From Planctomycetales bacterium (GTDB taxonomy: Bacteria; Planctomycetota; Planctomycetia; Planctomycetales; Planctomycetaceae): a stretch of DNA of 64,000 nucleotides. Positions 1 to 9,714 of the stretch are shown in pieces; positions within the stretch are counted from its first letter, which is position 1; each line of letters opens with the position of its first letter. Below the pieces are notes generated by a model, which searched no databases, was not told the origin of the DNA, and saw only the letters and a program-made list of their open reading frames with translations. A program made the translations under genes and the position numbers. The stretch lies in the NCBI GenBank assembly GCA_026400835.1, contig JAPLOA010000084.1:124001-188000 (forward strand), written 5' to 3'.

Positions 1-243
1 GTTATCGATGCGATTCCCATCCAGAATGACTTCGCCGACATCCGGCGAGTCCAGCAGCCCCATCACATGCAGCAGCGTGCTCTTGCCTGACCCGCTCTGG
101 CCGATGACGGAGATAAACTCACCGCGATGAGCAGTCAGGCCGGCTCCCTGAAGAACCGGAACCTTATGCTCGCCCCTGAAGTACGACTTCGTAATCGCTT
201 CGGCGGAAATCAGGGGACGATTCATTTTCAGAGTCTCTGCCAT
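1..243 (-). CDS. lolD: ABC transporter ATP-binding protein, LolD-like (partial)
   Basis: The first 81 residues of an ABC ATPase run off the left edge of the window. The Walker A motif GQSGSGKST is visible near residue 48, and the sequence then reads LLHVMGLLDSPD, as in LolD/MacB-type ATPases. The LolC/E-type permease gene lies 57 bp upstream on the same strand. The pair would form a lipoprotein-releasing or MacB-like transporter in the inner membrane. An alternative ATG lies at 225. The Walker B and signature motifs are outside the window, so the family is assigned from Walker A context and neighbour only. Confidence 0.85.
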   Translation of the reverse strand, partial: MAETLKMNRPLISAEAITKSYFRGEHKVPVLQGAGLTAHRGEFISVIGQSGSGKSTLLHVMGLLDSPDVGEVILDGNRIDN

Positions 244-300
244 GGCAAGATTCTTTGACTGAGAGAAAGCAAAGCAAACGGAACTTCGTCCGACAACCAA

Positions 301-1899
301 CTACTCAAATCGCAATGCGCGGACCGGATGCAGCCTGGCTGCTCGACGAGCAGGCAGGATACTGGCCAGCACGGCGATACTGATGGCACCAAAGGCGACG
401 GCGATCACCATCATCGGGCTGACACTGGTTGGGATCTCAAAGAAGTAATAAATCTTTTCGTCGAAAACCTTGCGTCCCGTGATCCAGCTCAGGCCATCCT
501 CAATCTGATTAATATATCTCACAAACAGCAGACCGATCGCGACGCCAGCCAGGCTGCCCACGATCCCCAGTCCAAGACCATAAGACAGAAAGATTGACAT
601 CACTCCATTTGAACTGGCTCCGAGCGATTTCAGAATGCCGATGTCTCGTGTCTTCTCCACAACGATCATGTAGAAGATTGCGAGAATGCCAAAACCCGCA
701 ACGGTGATGATCAGAAACAACAGGACATTCAGGATCGCTGTTTCAACTTCGACGGCGGACAACAGCAGTCCCTGTTTCTCTTCCCATGTTTTGATGGAAA
801 CCTGCCCCGGAGGAAACGAACGCTCCAGAGCAGCAATCACTTTCGGAGCATCAGCGTAATCTTTCAGCTTGATATGGATTGATGTGATCGAATTATCCAG
901 ATGCATGCCTCGGCTTTTCTGCAGCTCATTGATATTCATCAGGACGATGCTGGTGTCGTATTCGTTCATACCACTTCTGAACATGTCAACGACAGTCGCG
1001 TTAATTCGCACAGGCTCTGGAGGTCTTCCGGCAGTCACCGTGCTGACGATGACATCATCACCCGGGTTCACCATCATCACTTTTTCCAGCTTGCCGGTCT
1101 CCGGGTTCTTTGCCTGAAAGCTGACCAGTCCTTCACCAAGAAAGATTCGAGCAGGAAACGGCTCTGTGCGAACAGTGCTTTCGATCGGAGGCTCGGGAAG
1201 TTCATTCAGAAAACTGTCCTGAATAATCCCATCCTTGATGACAGCATCTTCTGCGGCCGGTGTTTCATTTGCAGCGGATTCACTGTCAAACTCAGGCGTG
1301 TCCGTTTCTTTGGTCGCATCCACAGTTGCTGGCACCATCTCATCAACAGAAGGCTCCTCCGGCAGATACAGTGATCTCTGTTCCAGGACCGCCTTACGGT
1401 ATTCGGTCGCTTCCGGAGTCAGTTCCCACGCCACCGGCGTTTCGCGACTGCGCAATGCTTCGCGAATAACAACACCGTCTTCGATAACAGGATTGAAGCT
1501 GTCGAGGTAATCTCTCAGCGGTCCGACAGACGACTTGCCCTCAGGATCGATACCCTGAATCTGCACGGCCGAAGTGTAGCTTTCGCCGGTATACGGATCC
1601 CGGAAGCTGATCATGCCGGGGATCTCGATGGTCGGAGTCATCGCCGCGATGTATTGACCAGCGGCTCCTTCCACGAGCTCCATCTGCGCCCGAGCATTCT
1701 CGACGCCCGACATACTGCGGGATTCGATCACAATGTCGGCAATGAAGTTGTGCAGGCGGTCACGCATTTCTGTTGTGAAGCCAGCCATAACGCTGTTCAC
1801 AACAATCATCGTCGCAACACCCAGCATGACGCTGATAATGCACGCCAGAGCGATGTATTTGGTTCGCAGATAACGAACACACAGCAACAACTTGTACAT
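301..1899 (-). CDS. LolC/LolE-type ABC transporter permease
   Basis: A 532-residue permease of the LolC/LolE/MacB class (MacB_PCD plus FtsX domains). One membrane segment lies near the N terminus (about residues 17-40), followed by a long periplasmic part. Three membrane segments follow in the last 150 residues (around FLIITVAGFGILAIFYMIVV, a Gly-rich helix and a final helix). The end LPARRAARLHPVRALRFE is typical of the family. The periplasmic part carries a Glu/Pro/Thr-rich low-complexity stretch of about 80 residues, which makes it longer than E. coli LolC (about 400). The ATG at 1899 has a GGAG about 8 nt upstream and was preferred over an earlier start at 1965. It lies downstream of lysS and upstream of the LolD-like ATPase, probably in one operon. 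Confidence 0.9.
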   Translation of the reverse strand: MYKLLLCVRYLRTKYIALACIISVMLGVATMIVVNSVMAGFTTEMRDRLHNFIADIVIESRSMSGVENARAQMELVEGAAGQYIAAMTPTIEIPGMISFRDPYTGESYTSAVQIQGIDPEGKSSVGPLRDYLDSFNPVIEDGVVIREALRSRETPVAWELTPEATEYRKAVLEQRSLYLPEEPSVDEMVPATVDATKETDTPEFDSESAANETPAAEDAVIKDGIIQDSFLNELPEPPIESTVRTEPFPARIFLGEGLVSFQAKNPETGKLEKVMMVNPGDDVIVSTVTAGRPPEPVRINATVVDMFRSGMNEYDTSIVLMNINELQKSRGMHLDNSITSIHIKLKDYADAPKVIAALERSFPPGQVSIKTWEEKQGLLLSAVEVETAILNVLLFLIITVAGFGILAIFYMIVVEKTRDIGILKSLGASSNGVMSIFLSYGLGLGIVGSLAGVAIGLLFVRYINQIEDGLSWITGRKVFDEKIYYFFEIPTSVSPMMVIAVAFGAISIAVLASILPARRAARLHPVRALRFE

Positions 1900-2000
1900 C
1901 GAACGCACTCCGTTGCGGACGGGAACTTTCAACCCAACCAATTGTAGAACCGTGACAGGCCTCACCCTTTGAGGATTCGCCCTGTCAAACTTTCAGACTC

Positions 2001-3524
2001 TCAGCCTTCCTGCTGTGCAGTCTTTTCCTTACCTGTTTTCTTCTCAACCGGAACCTGATCTTCGTGACGAGTCAACGGGAAGAAAATGACATCCTTGATC
2101 GCATGACTGTTCGTCAGCAACATCACGAGGCGATCAATCCCGATCCCGAGACCTCCAGCGGGTGGCATTCCGACCTTCAGTGCTTTGACGAAATCATGAT
2201 CCATTTTGGCCATGGAGTCTTCAGCGGCCAAGCCCGCAAGCTGAGTCCTGAACAACTCTTCCTGCAGCCGTGGATCGTTCAATTCCGTGTACGCATTCGC
2301 CAGTTCCATCCCCCGAATGTAAAGCTCGAAGCGTTCGGCAATCGATGGATCACTCTGCTTTCGCTTTGTCAGGGGACAAATGGACGCCGGATAATCGATG
2401 ACAAACACCGGGCCGCTGAGGTGATCTTCAACGGTCTTCTCGAAGACTTCGTTGATAATTACATCCGGATGGACGCCCGCTGTTTCGATCCCGAACTTTG
2501 TGGCGACAGCTTCTACAGCAGCCGCATCGCTCATATCGCAACCCGCATGCTCACGAAACAGATCGGCATACTTGCGGCGAGGCCATGGCGGGGTCAGATC
2601 AATCTGATCGCCGGCTTCTCCCCAGGGAATAATGAGACTGTTTCCAATCGCTTTCAGCGCGTTGACGACGATCTGTTCGGTCAGATCCATCATCGTTTCG
2701 TAGTCACCGTAGGCCTGATAAATCTCGATCATCGTGAATTCAGGATTGTGAGTCGCATCGACTCCTTCATTCCGGAAGACGCGACCAATCTCATAGACTC
2801 GTTCGATGCCGCCCACCATCAACCGCTTGAGGTGTAATTCAAGGGCGATGCGGAGGTACAGTTCCATGTCCATTGCGTTGTGATGAGTCACAAACGGCCG
2901 GGCCGCAGCTCCCCCGGCAACCGCGTGCAGAACCGGCGTCTCAACTTCGTGAAACCGGTTTGTTCTCAGTGTCTGCCGAATAGAATCGATAATAGTGGAT
3001 CGCTTCAGCATGCGTTCCAACACGCCGTCGGTATAAATCAGATCGAGGTATCGCTGTCGGATAAGGATCTCTTCGTCCTTCAAACCGTGGAATTTCTCCG
3101 GCGGCTGGGTGAGCGACTTGCAGAGCACCGTCAGCTCTTTGACGAAGATTGATTTCTCGCCGGTATTCGTCAATCGCAGTGGACCGTCGGCTCCGATCAG
3201 GTCTCCGTCATCCAGAGCGCTGACCAGTTCCCATTGAGGTTCTGTCATGTCGCCGCGAGAAAACAGCAGCTGGATTCGACCAGTCTGGTCCTGCAGATCG
3301 ATAAATCGCAGCTTTCCGGCCTTGCGACGACCGCGAATTCGCCCCGCAACGCGAACCGTATCGCCATCAACTCCTGACTCCGCCGGGCAACGTTCTCTGA
3401 CGCTGGAAATGCCTTCGTGATTATCAAATCTCTGACCCCAGGGGTCATGCCCCAGAGACTGGATTTTCTCCAGCTTCTCTAGTCGAGCGATTTCGAAACG
3501 ATCCGGTGGTGAGCCTGTGGTCAT
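2001..3524 (-). CDS. lysS: Lysyl-tRNA synthetase, class II
   Basis: The gene encodes 507 residues, the normal length for class II LysRS, which charges tRNA-Lys in the cytoplasm. An N-terminal OB-fold (about residues 55-165, with [20 protein letters not shown]) binds the anticodon. The class II catalytic core follows, with motif 2 [18 protein letters not shown] and motif 3 [11 protein letters not shown] near the C terminus. A Lys/Glu-rich tail of about 20 residues ends the protein. The ATG at 3524 is preferred; a GTG two codons earlier (3530) is also possible. The permease gene begins about 100 bp downstream on the same strand, so co-transcription is possible. Confidence 0.97.
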   Translation of the reverse strand: MTTGSPPDRFEIARLEKLEKIQSLGHDPWGQRFDNHEGISSVRERCPAESGVDGDTVRVAGRIRGRRKAGKLRFIDLQDQTGRIQLLFSRGDMTEPQWELVSALDDGDLIGADGPLRLTNTGEKSIFVKELTVLCKSLTQPPEKFHGLKDEEILIRQRYLDLIYTDGVLERMLKRSTIIDSIRQTLRTNRFHEVETPVLHAVAGGAAARPFVTHHNAMDMELYLRIALELHLKRLMVGGIERVYEIGRVFRNEGVDATHNPEFTMIEIYQAYGDYETMMDLTEQIVVNALKAIGNSLIIPWGEAGDQIDLTPPWPRRKYADLFREHAGCDMSDAAAVEAVATKFGIETAGVHPDVIINEVFEKTVEDHLSGPVFVIDYPASICPLTKRKQSDPSIAERFELYIRGMELANAYTELNDPRLQEELFRTQLAGLAAEDSMAKMDHDFVKALKVGMPPAGGLGIGIDRLVMLLTNSHAIKDVIFFPLTRHEDQVPVEKKTGKEKTAQQEG

Positions 3525-3956
3525 GAACACACGTTAACCAAAGCTGGCAAAAACCGCGGAAAAGACGCGGTTTGCACAGAGTTCAGAGAGTTGAGAGACA
3601 CTGAGGTTTTCCGGCAATTTTCATCTGCCGAAGAGAGTGGACCGGCGGATCTTGCTGGAAAACCGGACTTTGGTCAATGCCAGCCTCATACGCATGAAAT
3701 GTAAACCGCAGCCGCTAAACTCCCGTACGACTCAGCAACGGGAAGAATACGACTCAAACTGACTGTTGTTGCGACAGACCGGTAATGTCCCTCAGCGGGC
3801 ATCTGCACCCAAATGCAGGGGTCTAGTCGAGGATCATTGTCAATTTGGGTCCTTTCTGGGGGACTCATCTTTCCCCACATTTCTTGTCGAGGAATTAGCC
3901 CATTTTGGTTGCGACCTTGAAGAATCCATCGCGAAGAATCCTGCGATTCAACCCGG

Positions 3957-4192
3957 TACGGGTTTTACAACAAAGCCTGGGGTCGCCGCCTTGCGGCGCA
4001 CCCCAGGTACCGGACCAGGGAGTGTCCAGAACCCTGATGGGGCTCCACAGCACGGACATCATTCTTTAATCAAGTATTGCAGCAGCAGCGAATTGTGGAA
4101 CCCCGTTGGGGTTCGAATCGCAAGGCAAATTTTCCCGGGGTGCGCCGTTGTCACGGCGACCCCAGGCTTCGTTGTAAAACCCCGTTGGGGTT
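3957..4192. repeat. Large imperfect inverted repeat with AACCCC-GTT-GGGGTT palindromes
   Basis: The block at about 3961-4010 (GTTTTACAACAAAGCCTGGG and onward) returns in inverted orientation at about 4135-4182. The arms are roughly 45 bp with small differences and are separated by about 125 bp. Each arm has an internal hairpin around GGTCGCCG/CGGCGCACC. A 15-bp palindrome, AACCCCGTTGGGGTT, occurs at 4099-4113 and again at 4178-4192. The whole could fold into one long cruciform. The rest of 3531-4666 has no convincing gene. Confidence 0.7.
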
Positions 4193-4494
4193 GAGATGCC
4201 TCTAGCTCCCAAACCAGCGGTCCGCCGGGTTGGGGCCGAGACTCGCGTGCCGTCCCTCTGTCGCTCGTAATCCCGAGATCGACTTGACGATGGACGGCTG
4301 TGTGATTAAGAACGATTTGCTGAGAGGATGGGGGTAATGATGAGCCCGGCAGGCAGGACCTGCAGAATTCCGTGAATGCCCCCAAATACAGGGATTCATC
4401 GTCTGGAATTGCGTTCAAAACCGGAAACAACCAAACTCAGCGAGTCTGTCTCACAGTCAACGAAGGAAGAGTCCAGAAATAATCTCCGTATATA

Positions 4495-4560
4495 CCAACC
4501 CGACGCGTCAGCGAGGGATTGAGTTGTTGTGCAGAATCCCTCACTGGCGTTTCGGGTTGG
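4495..4560. repeat. REP-like palindrome, copy 1
   Basis: Two 26-nt arms (4495-4520 and 4535-4560), each based on CCAACCCG and GAGGGATT, face each other across a 14-nt loop with few mismatches. A clearly related element lies at about 20007-20082. This makes it a dispersed repeat, not a terminator; no T-tract follows. Confidence 0.75.
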
Positions 4561-4666
4561 GATTTTCAGACATGGAGACATCTGGAAGTTATTTCGGCAC
4601 TGTTCCTAAGTCGTCAATTTCTATTTCAATATCGTCTAGAACCAAATAACACGGACCCCGACAGCA

Positions 4667-6604
4667 ATGAACCCCAAGCAGGATCCCTGTCAGCTCGAAC
4701 GCTTGCGATGCACGATTTTTGCAAACTCCAAAGAAGCTGCGCGCAAGGTCGCGACGGAGATCGCTTCTCTGATTCGAATTCGTAAGGCGGAAGGCAAGAA
4801 CTGTGTTCTGGGTCTGGCCACGGGCTCAACGCCGACCGGTATTTACGCCGAACTGGTCCGCATGCATCGCGAAGAGGGACTTTCCTTCTCCAACGTGATC
4901 TCGTTCAACCTTGACGAATATTATCCGATGCAACCAGAGGACGTGCAGAGTTACGTCCGTTTCATGCGTGAGCATCTTTTCAACCACATCGACATCAAGC
5001 CGGAGAACGCCAACGTTCCTGATGGAACCTGGCCTGCCGAAAAAGTGGCCGACTACTGCCGCGACTATGAAGCTCGTATTACGGCCGCCGGTGGCATCGA
5101 TATCCAGATTCTGGGGATCGGGCGAACGGGCCATATTGGTTTTAATGAGCCGGGTTCAGACCAGACAACTCGGACCCGTATGATTACGCTGGACACGGTC
5201 ACTCGCATTGATGCGGCCAGTGATTTCTTCGGCACAGAAAACGTTCCTCGCCGTGCAATCACGATGGGCGTGGGAACGATTCTGGAAGCTCGCAAGGTCT
5301 TCATCCTTGCGTTTGGCGAAAACAAATCGGGGATCGTGGCGAAGACTGTCGAAGGCGAAATGACGCCCTCGATTCCTGCGACTTATCTCCAGCGACATCC
5401 GAACGTCGAGATGCTGCTTGATCAGGCTGCCACCGCTGGCCTGACTCGCATGCGACTTCCGTGGCTGGTCGGTAACGTGAAGTGGGACGACGCGATCATC
5501 CGCCGCGCCGTGATCTGGCTGTCGGAAAAGATGAACAAAGCCATCCTGAAGCTGACCGATTCCGACTACAACGAAGAAGGTCTTCAGGACCTTTTGGCCG
5601 AGTATGGATCAGCCTACGAAATCAACCTGAATGTGTTCCGACATCTGCAGAGCACGATTGTCGGCTGGCCTGCGGGTAAGCCGGCTCATGCCAAGCGTCC
5701 TGGCGACCGACCCCAGCCGTTCGATCACATTTTCCCCAAGCGAGTTCTGTGCTTTTCACCGCATCCTGATGACGATGTCATTTCGATGGGTGGCACGTTG
5801 ATCCGACTTGCCGATCAGGAGCATGAAGTTCATGTCGCCTATCAGACATCCGGCAACATTGCGGTGTTCGATGACGATACGCTGCGATTCACAGAGTTTG
5901 TGTCTGATTATTGTGCTGCGTTTGGCCTGATGTCAGATCGGCTTACGTCTCTGGAAGAACACGTCGAAGAGTTCCTCAAGCACAAACAGCCAGGGCAGGT
6001 CGACAGCAAAGAGATCCAGCAGATCAAGGGCCTGATTCGTCAGGGGGAAGCTCGAGCCGGAGCACGATGCTGCGGCATCCCGAATGAACGACTGCACTTC
6101 CTGAATATGCCGTTTTATGAAACGGGTGGAGTGAAAAAGAAGCCGATCGGGCCAGATGACATCAACATCATCACGGAGCTCTTGAGAAAACTTAAGCCCC
6201 ACCAGATTTATGCAGCCGGCGACCTGACCGATCCTCACGGCACACACCGAGTTTGCCTGAAGGCCATCTTCCATGCCTGTGACGTTTGCCGTCATGATGA
6301 GTGGTTTAAAGAGTGCGAAGTCTGGCTGTATCGCGGTGCATGGCAGGAGTGGCCGGTCCATCAGGTTGAGATGGCGGTGCCGCTGAGTCCTCAGGAAGTG
6401 AAGCAAAAGCGTAACGCGATCTTCAAGCATGAATCACAGAAGGACCGTGCTCTGTTTCCAGGAGCTGATATGCGAGAATTCTGGCAGCGAGCAGAAGCTC
6501 GCAACGCAGACACCGCTCGTCGCTACGACAAGCTGGGTTTGGCTGAGTACGAAGCGATCGAAGGCTTCGTGAAGTGGGACGGCACCTGGGGCCTGAACGA
6601 CTAA
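4667..6604 (+). CDS. nagB: NagB-like sugar isomerase/deaminase fused to PIG-L (LmbE) deacetylase
   Basis: The 645-residue protein has two enzyme domains. Residues about 15-265 match glucosamine-6-phosphate deaminase/isomerase, with LGLATGSTPTGIYAELVRMH, FNLDEYYPM and GIGRTGHIGFNEPGS. Residues about 355-610 match the PIG-L/LmbE zinc deacetylase family, with FSPHPDDDVISMGGTL and a later DPHGTHRVC. The fusion is known from Bacteroidetes and planctomycetes, where it is annotated glucosamine-6-phosphate deaminase-like. In E. coli NagB the sequence is GxGxDGHIAFNEP with catalytic Asp141; here Thr occupies the Asp position while His and Glu are kept. The likely substrate is an amino-sugar phosphate, so the fusion may couple deacetylation and deamination (inference). 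A strong terminator follows directly. Confidence 0.92.
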   Translation: MNPKQDPCQLERLRCTIFANSKEAARKVATEIASLIRIRKAEGKNCVLGLATGSTPTGIYAELVRMHREEGLSFSNVISFNLDEYYPMQPEDVQSYVRFMREHLFNHIDIKPENANVPDGTWPAEKVADYCRDYEARITAAGGIDIQILGIGRTGHIGFNEPGSDQTTRTRMITLDTVTRIDAASDFFGTENVPRRAITMGVGTILEARKVFILAFGENKSGIVAKTVEGEMTPSIPATYLQRHPNVEMLLDQAATAGLTRMRLPWLVGNVKWDDAIIRRAVIWLSEKMNKAILKLTDSDYNEEGLQDLLAEYGSAYEINLNVFRHLQSTIVGWPAGKPAHAKRPGDRPQPFDHIFPKRVLCFSPHPDDDVISMGGTLIRLADQEHEVHVAYQTSGNIAVFDDDTLRFTEFVSDYCAAFGLMSDRLTSLEEHVEEFLKHKQPGQVDSKEIQQIKGLIRQGEARAGARCCGIPNERLHFLNMPFYETGGVKKKPIGPDDINIITELLRKLKPHQIYAAGDLTDPHGTHRVCLKAIFHACDVCRHDEWFKECEVWLYRGAWQEWPVHQVEMAVPLSPQEVKQKRNAIFKHESQKDRALFPGADMREFWQRAEARNADTARRYDKLGLAEYEAIEGFVKWDGTWGLND

Positions 6605-6631
6605 GAATTGCTTTAATCCGTAAATCAGAAG

Positions 6632-6660
6632 TCCCGTCGATCTCTCGACGGGATTTTTTT
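6632..6660 (+). terminator. Rho-independent terminator after the NagB/PIG-L gene
   Basis: An 8-bp perfect stem CCCGTCGA/TCGACGGG with a TCTC loop is followed by A and seven T. It lies 28 bp after the stop codon. Confidence 0.9.
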
Positions 6661-6783
6661 ATGCAGTGTCATGTTGATGATCTCAGTCTGTCGTGAATAA
6701 ACACCCGCCTGTGCTGGCCGGAGCGTAGCGGGCGGGAGGCTCTGCATTTGACAGGCTGAACCCTGCGTTCCCACAATAGCCCG

Positions 6784-7686
6784 ATGACCCCAGAGGAACT
6801 CAAAGAGCACGTCCGCCAAATCACCGTCTGGAAGCGAGGCGAGCAGCGAGCACCGCACAAGCCTCTGTTGCTCCTGTATGCACTTGGTCGATGTCTCAAT
6901 GACCACGAGCGATTACTGCCATATTCCGAGGTAGATCGCGAGCTGAGTCCCTTGCTGATGGAGTATGGCCCCGAGCGAAAATCCTGTCACACAGAGTATC
7001 CGTTTCAGCGGCTCACCAACGACGGAATCTGGGAGCTTCAAAACGCTGATCGACTGCAACAGCGAGCCAGCAATTCGGACATGAAGAAATCCGAACTCCT
7101 CAAACACAACGTCGCAGGCGGATTCACACCGGAGGTTTTTGAGACTCTGCGTTCTCATCCGGCCTTGGTCTCGGAGCTGGCCCTTGAGATTCTGAACCTG
7201 CACTTTCCGCAGACGTTCTATGCGGATCTGCTCGATGCTGTCGGACTGGAGATTCAATTCGAGCAAACACTTCGCCGCCGTCGCGATCCGGCGTTTAGAG
7301 AACGTGTGCTCATGGCTTATCAGTATCGCTGTGCGGTCTGTGGCTACGATCTTCGACTGGGGTCAGTTCAGGTAGCCCTCGAAGCCGCTCACATCAAATG
7401 GCATCAGGCCGGCGGCCCGGATCTGGAAACCAACGGCCTCGCCCTCTGCAGCATGCACCACAAACTCTTCGACCGCGGTGCGTTTACCCTGACTGACGAA
7501 CTGCACCTCTGCGTCTCGCAAAAAGCCAACGGCTCCACCGGCCTCAGCGAATGGCTAACCTCCTTCCACGGTCTGCCACTGAAGGCTCCGCAGTCTAGTG
7601 AATACATGCCGCTGAACGAACATCTCGAGTGGCATCGGAAAGAAGTTTTCCACGGGCCGGGGAGGTCGTCTTCCCGCGTTGTCTGA
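6784..7686 (+). CDS. Phosphorothioate-DNA-binding HNH endonuclease (ScoMcrA-like), copy 1
   Basis: The 300-residue protein has an N-terminal sulfur-binding-domain signature (RAPHKPLLLLYAL near residue 23, then YPFQRLTNDGIWEL) and a C-terminal HNH nuclease. The HNH part shows CAVCGYDLR, AAHIKWHQAGGPD and GLALCSMHHKLFDRGAF, with zinc-binding Cys pairs and the catalytic His. Members of this family act as Type IV-like restriction enzymes that recognise phosphorothioate-modified DNA (family knowledge from ScoMcrA and relatives). The length fits the short SBD-HNH form. It starts the plus-strand defence-like cluster and is a divergent paralogue of the gene at 9715. No dndABCDE modification genes are nearby except the DndD remnant at 11212. 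Confidence 0.85.
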   Translation: MTPEELKEHVRQITVWKRGEQRAPHKPLLLLYALGRCLNDHERLLPYSEVDRELSPLLMEYGPERKSCHTEYPFQRLTNDGIWELQNADRLQQRASNSDMKKSELLKHNVAGGFTPEVFETLRSHPALVSELALEILNLHFPQTFYADLLDAVGLEIQFEQTLRRRRDPAFRERVLMAYQYRCAVCGYDLRLGSVQVALEAAHIKWHQAGGPDLETNGLALCSMHHKLFDRGAFTLTDELHLCVSQKANGSTGLSEWLTSFHGLPLKAPQSSEYMPLNEHLEWHRKEVFHGPGRSSSRVV

Positions 7687-7845
7687 AGTGGAGAAGGGGC
7701 TGGATTGGCCAGTACATGCCGTAATGCTCCACTGTCGCGCGCTTTCTTCTGTGTTTGTTTACTCACAGCAAGATTTCGCGAATGATTACAAATTCTTAGA
7801 CAGACAGAACACTCAGTGGGCCATCTTCAGACGCAGGCACACAAA

Positions 7846-8622
7846 ATGGAACACAAGAACCTTATTGGTATGCTCGTGGGCTACTACCTGTCTCGTTTTG
7901 ATAAGGATGCCTACCGGCGATTTTCAGTAGGCTCACAGTCAGCAGTTCACAAGTACCTTGCGGACCGAATTGGTGTCAGAGTTTCTTCAGTAAAACTCTG
8001 GCGCGATGAATTCGACCCGATACATGCGAACTCTCGCCAAGGTTGGCACAAACGAAAGATGGCTCCTTCGCGGCTTCGAATGGCGGCAATGTTGGCAACT
8101 GTATCTGAAGTCGGTGTTCTTAGATTGCTGGTTCATTGTATGTCGAATCCCGACACAGATGTCTTTGAGTTACTTCAGGAAATGAATGCAAGGATTGAAG
8201 AGCCTGATGAAATTGTTTCGACCCGTTCACTCACTGGGGGGCTCGAAGAGAAACATTTTATGACCTGGTTTGAGACAGGAAAGTCTTTATTCACAGCTCC
8301 ACTGGGCGATTGCCGCCTACTGCGATGTGGGTATGACTTTGAAGCCACCTATGACGACGTCCCTGCATATACTGAAGTCAAGGGCCTGAAGGATAGTCGC
8401 GGTGGAGTGCTCATGACCGACAAAAAATGGACTACTTGTAACGAGCACGGAGAACGTTACTTCCTTATCCTTATTCGGTCAGTCGAGTCAATGCGGCCGC
8501 CAACCGAGGTCTATCGAAATCCAGCGGTTACTCTCCCGACTCGACAAAATGTAGCGACCGTCATTCAAGTGTCGTGGTCGATTCCTACGTTAAATTCTTC
8601 CCTTGCTGTTTGGTCAAACTGA
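7846..8622 (+). CDS. DUF3883 (protein NO VEIN C-terminal)-domain protein
   Basis: A 258-residue protein starts at ATG 7846. The C-terminal third carries a DUF3883-like fold: CGYDFEATYDDVPAYTEVKG followed by LMTDKKWTTCNEHGERYFLI. The D...E-V-K spacing resembles the PD-(D/E)XK nuclease core, as in many restriction-associated DUF3883 proteins. The N-terminal half (LIGMLVGYYLSRFDKDAYRR, then VKLWRDEFDPIHANSRQGWH) matches my recollection of the N-terminal part of such proteins and may bind DNA. It sits between two SBD-HNH endonuclease genes, which supports a role in defence. Catalytic activity and target are not shown by the sequence. Confidence 0.7.
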   Translation: MEHKNLIGMLVGYYLSRFDKDAYRRFSVGSQSAVHKYLADRIGVRVSSVKLWRDEFDPIHANSRQGWHKRKMAPSRLRMAAMLATVSEVGVLRLLVHCMSNPDTDVFELLQEMNARIEEPDEIVSTRSLTGGLEEKHFMTWFETGKSLFTAPLGDCRLLRCGYDFEATYDDVPAYTEVKGLKDSRGGVLMTDKKWTTCNEHGERYFLILIRSVESMRPPTEVYRNPAVTLPTRQNVATVIQVSWSIPTLNSSLAVWSN

Positions 8623-8648
8623 AAAGAGCTTTCAAGGATCGCCCCTCA

Positions 8649-9638
8649 ATGGGCCAACTTGCCCGTTACCTTCAAGACCAGTTCATGGCACGAACACCGC
8701 GGGGGTGGTCGTGTGAGGTCGAGACGCGGGTTTTGGATACTCGGTTCGAGCGGTTGCTAGGGTATGCGCCGCAGGCGGATGTGTTGTTGGCGTCGAATGA
8801 CGGATTGCATCGACTGTGGATTGAGTTTGAAGTGAGTCGTGCAGATCCCGTCGCAAATCATGCGAAGTTTGCGACGGCTCATTTATTTCAGCCGCAGAGG
8901 CCCACCGACACGTTTGTTTCGATGATGAGTTCTCACGTGGCTCGTGGTCGTCGGAATCTGGCGGCGAATACTGTGCTGCTGATGCGGCGGATCGGGATGA
9001 AAGCTTTTCAGACGGTGCTGCTTCCGTCGGTCGCTCCAGACGAGATCAAGCGGCTCAACAGTGGTGATGATCAATCAGCGTCACTTCGATCGCTCGACGT
9101 GGATGCGGAGATTGATCGAGCATTGTCCATTGCTCGGCCGTGCTTTGATTCGCCTCAAAATCAGATTCACTTTGTCGGCGAGCCTCTGGATGTGGCCTGC
9201 AACATCGCTACATGGAATCGCGAGATGGAGACGGAGGACGGCCGCAGTCTCTGGGGACGTCGACGAGTTCGTTATTTTGCTTTTGACCCCTCCAGCGGCG
9301 AATTTGGGCCTTCGAAGTTTTGTGCCTTCCTGAACGCCCGGCATGGAACCATTTTGGATGCCGAGAAACTCGCCTTACCAATGACGATGGAGCTATATGT
9401 TTCGCTGGATGAGTCCGAACCGCGATTCGACGGCAATCGAGCGCAGCGGCATCTGACAAGAAAGCTCGGCATGGTCGCCGTGAATCTTGATGAGACGTCG
9501 GCCGACGAATCGCTCATGGTTGCCGAAGAAAGACGCTTGTCTGTCTTGTTTAATTACTGGCTCGCGAGGCATAAAGATGCGATCCAGGTTGATTCCAAAG
9601 GACCTGTCATCCTCCGGCCTCCGGTGTGGTATCAGTAG
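8649..9638 (+). CDS. Unknown protein of the defence island, possible nuclease
   Basis: The 329-residue protein starts at ATG 8649, with AAGGA about 11 nt upstream and 26 bp after the DUF3883 gene. I do not recognise the family with confidence. The N-terminal region has ADVLLASNDG...LWIEFEVSRADP, an acidic residue on one strand and E-x-E on the next. That layout recalls a restriction-endonuclease-like core, but without the usual E-x-K. The middle is Arg-rich and the C terminus is LRPPVWYQ. No membrane segments are visible. A longer start at 8574 would overlap the upstream gene. Close packing with the neighbours suggests co-transcription with them. Confidence 0.65.
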   Translation: MGQLARYLQDQFMARTPRGWSCEVETRVLDTRFERLLGYAPQADVLLASNDGLHRLWIEFEVSRADPVANHAKFATAHLFQPQRPTDTFVSMMSSHVARGRRNLAANTVLLMRRIGMKAFQTVLLPSVAPDEIKRLNSGDDQSASLRSLDVDAEIDRALSIARPCFDSPQNQIHFVGEPLDVACNIATWNREMETEDGRSLWGRRRVRYFAFDPSSGEFGPSKFCAFLNARHGTILDAEKLALPMTMELYVSLDESEPRFDGNRAQRHLTRKLGMVAVNLDETSADESLMVAEERRLSVLFNYWLARHKDAIQVDSKGPVILRPPVWYQ

Positions 9639-9714
9639 CTGATTGAGCAGTTGCCCGTCTCCAGCGTCGATGGAGTTCGAAGTCATTTCACCCGTGATCG
9701 GAGGCTCCAGCCTT

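Noticed and set aside
301-1965. Many long plus-strand open frames across the LolC/E and lysS genes (for example 901-1374 and 2064-2837)
   Set aside because: They are antisense to well-supported genes, have shadow-type composition and show no domain.
4495-4560. The palindrome at 4.5 kb as a transcription terminator
   Set aside because: There is no T-tract and a related copy occurs elsewhere, so it is better explained as a dispersed repeat.
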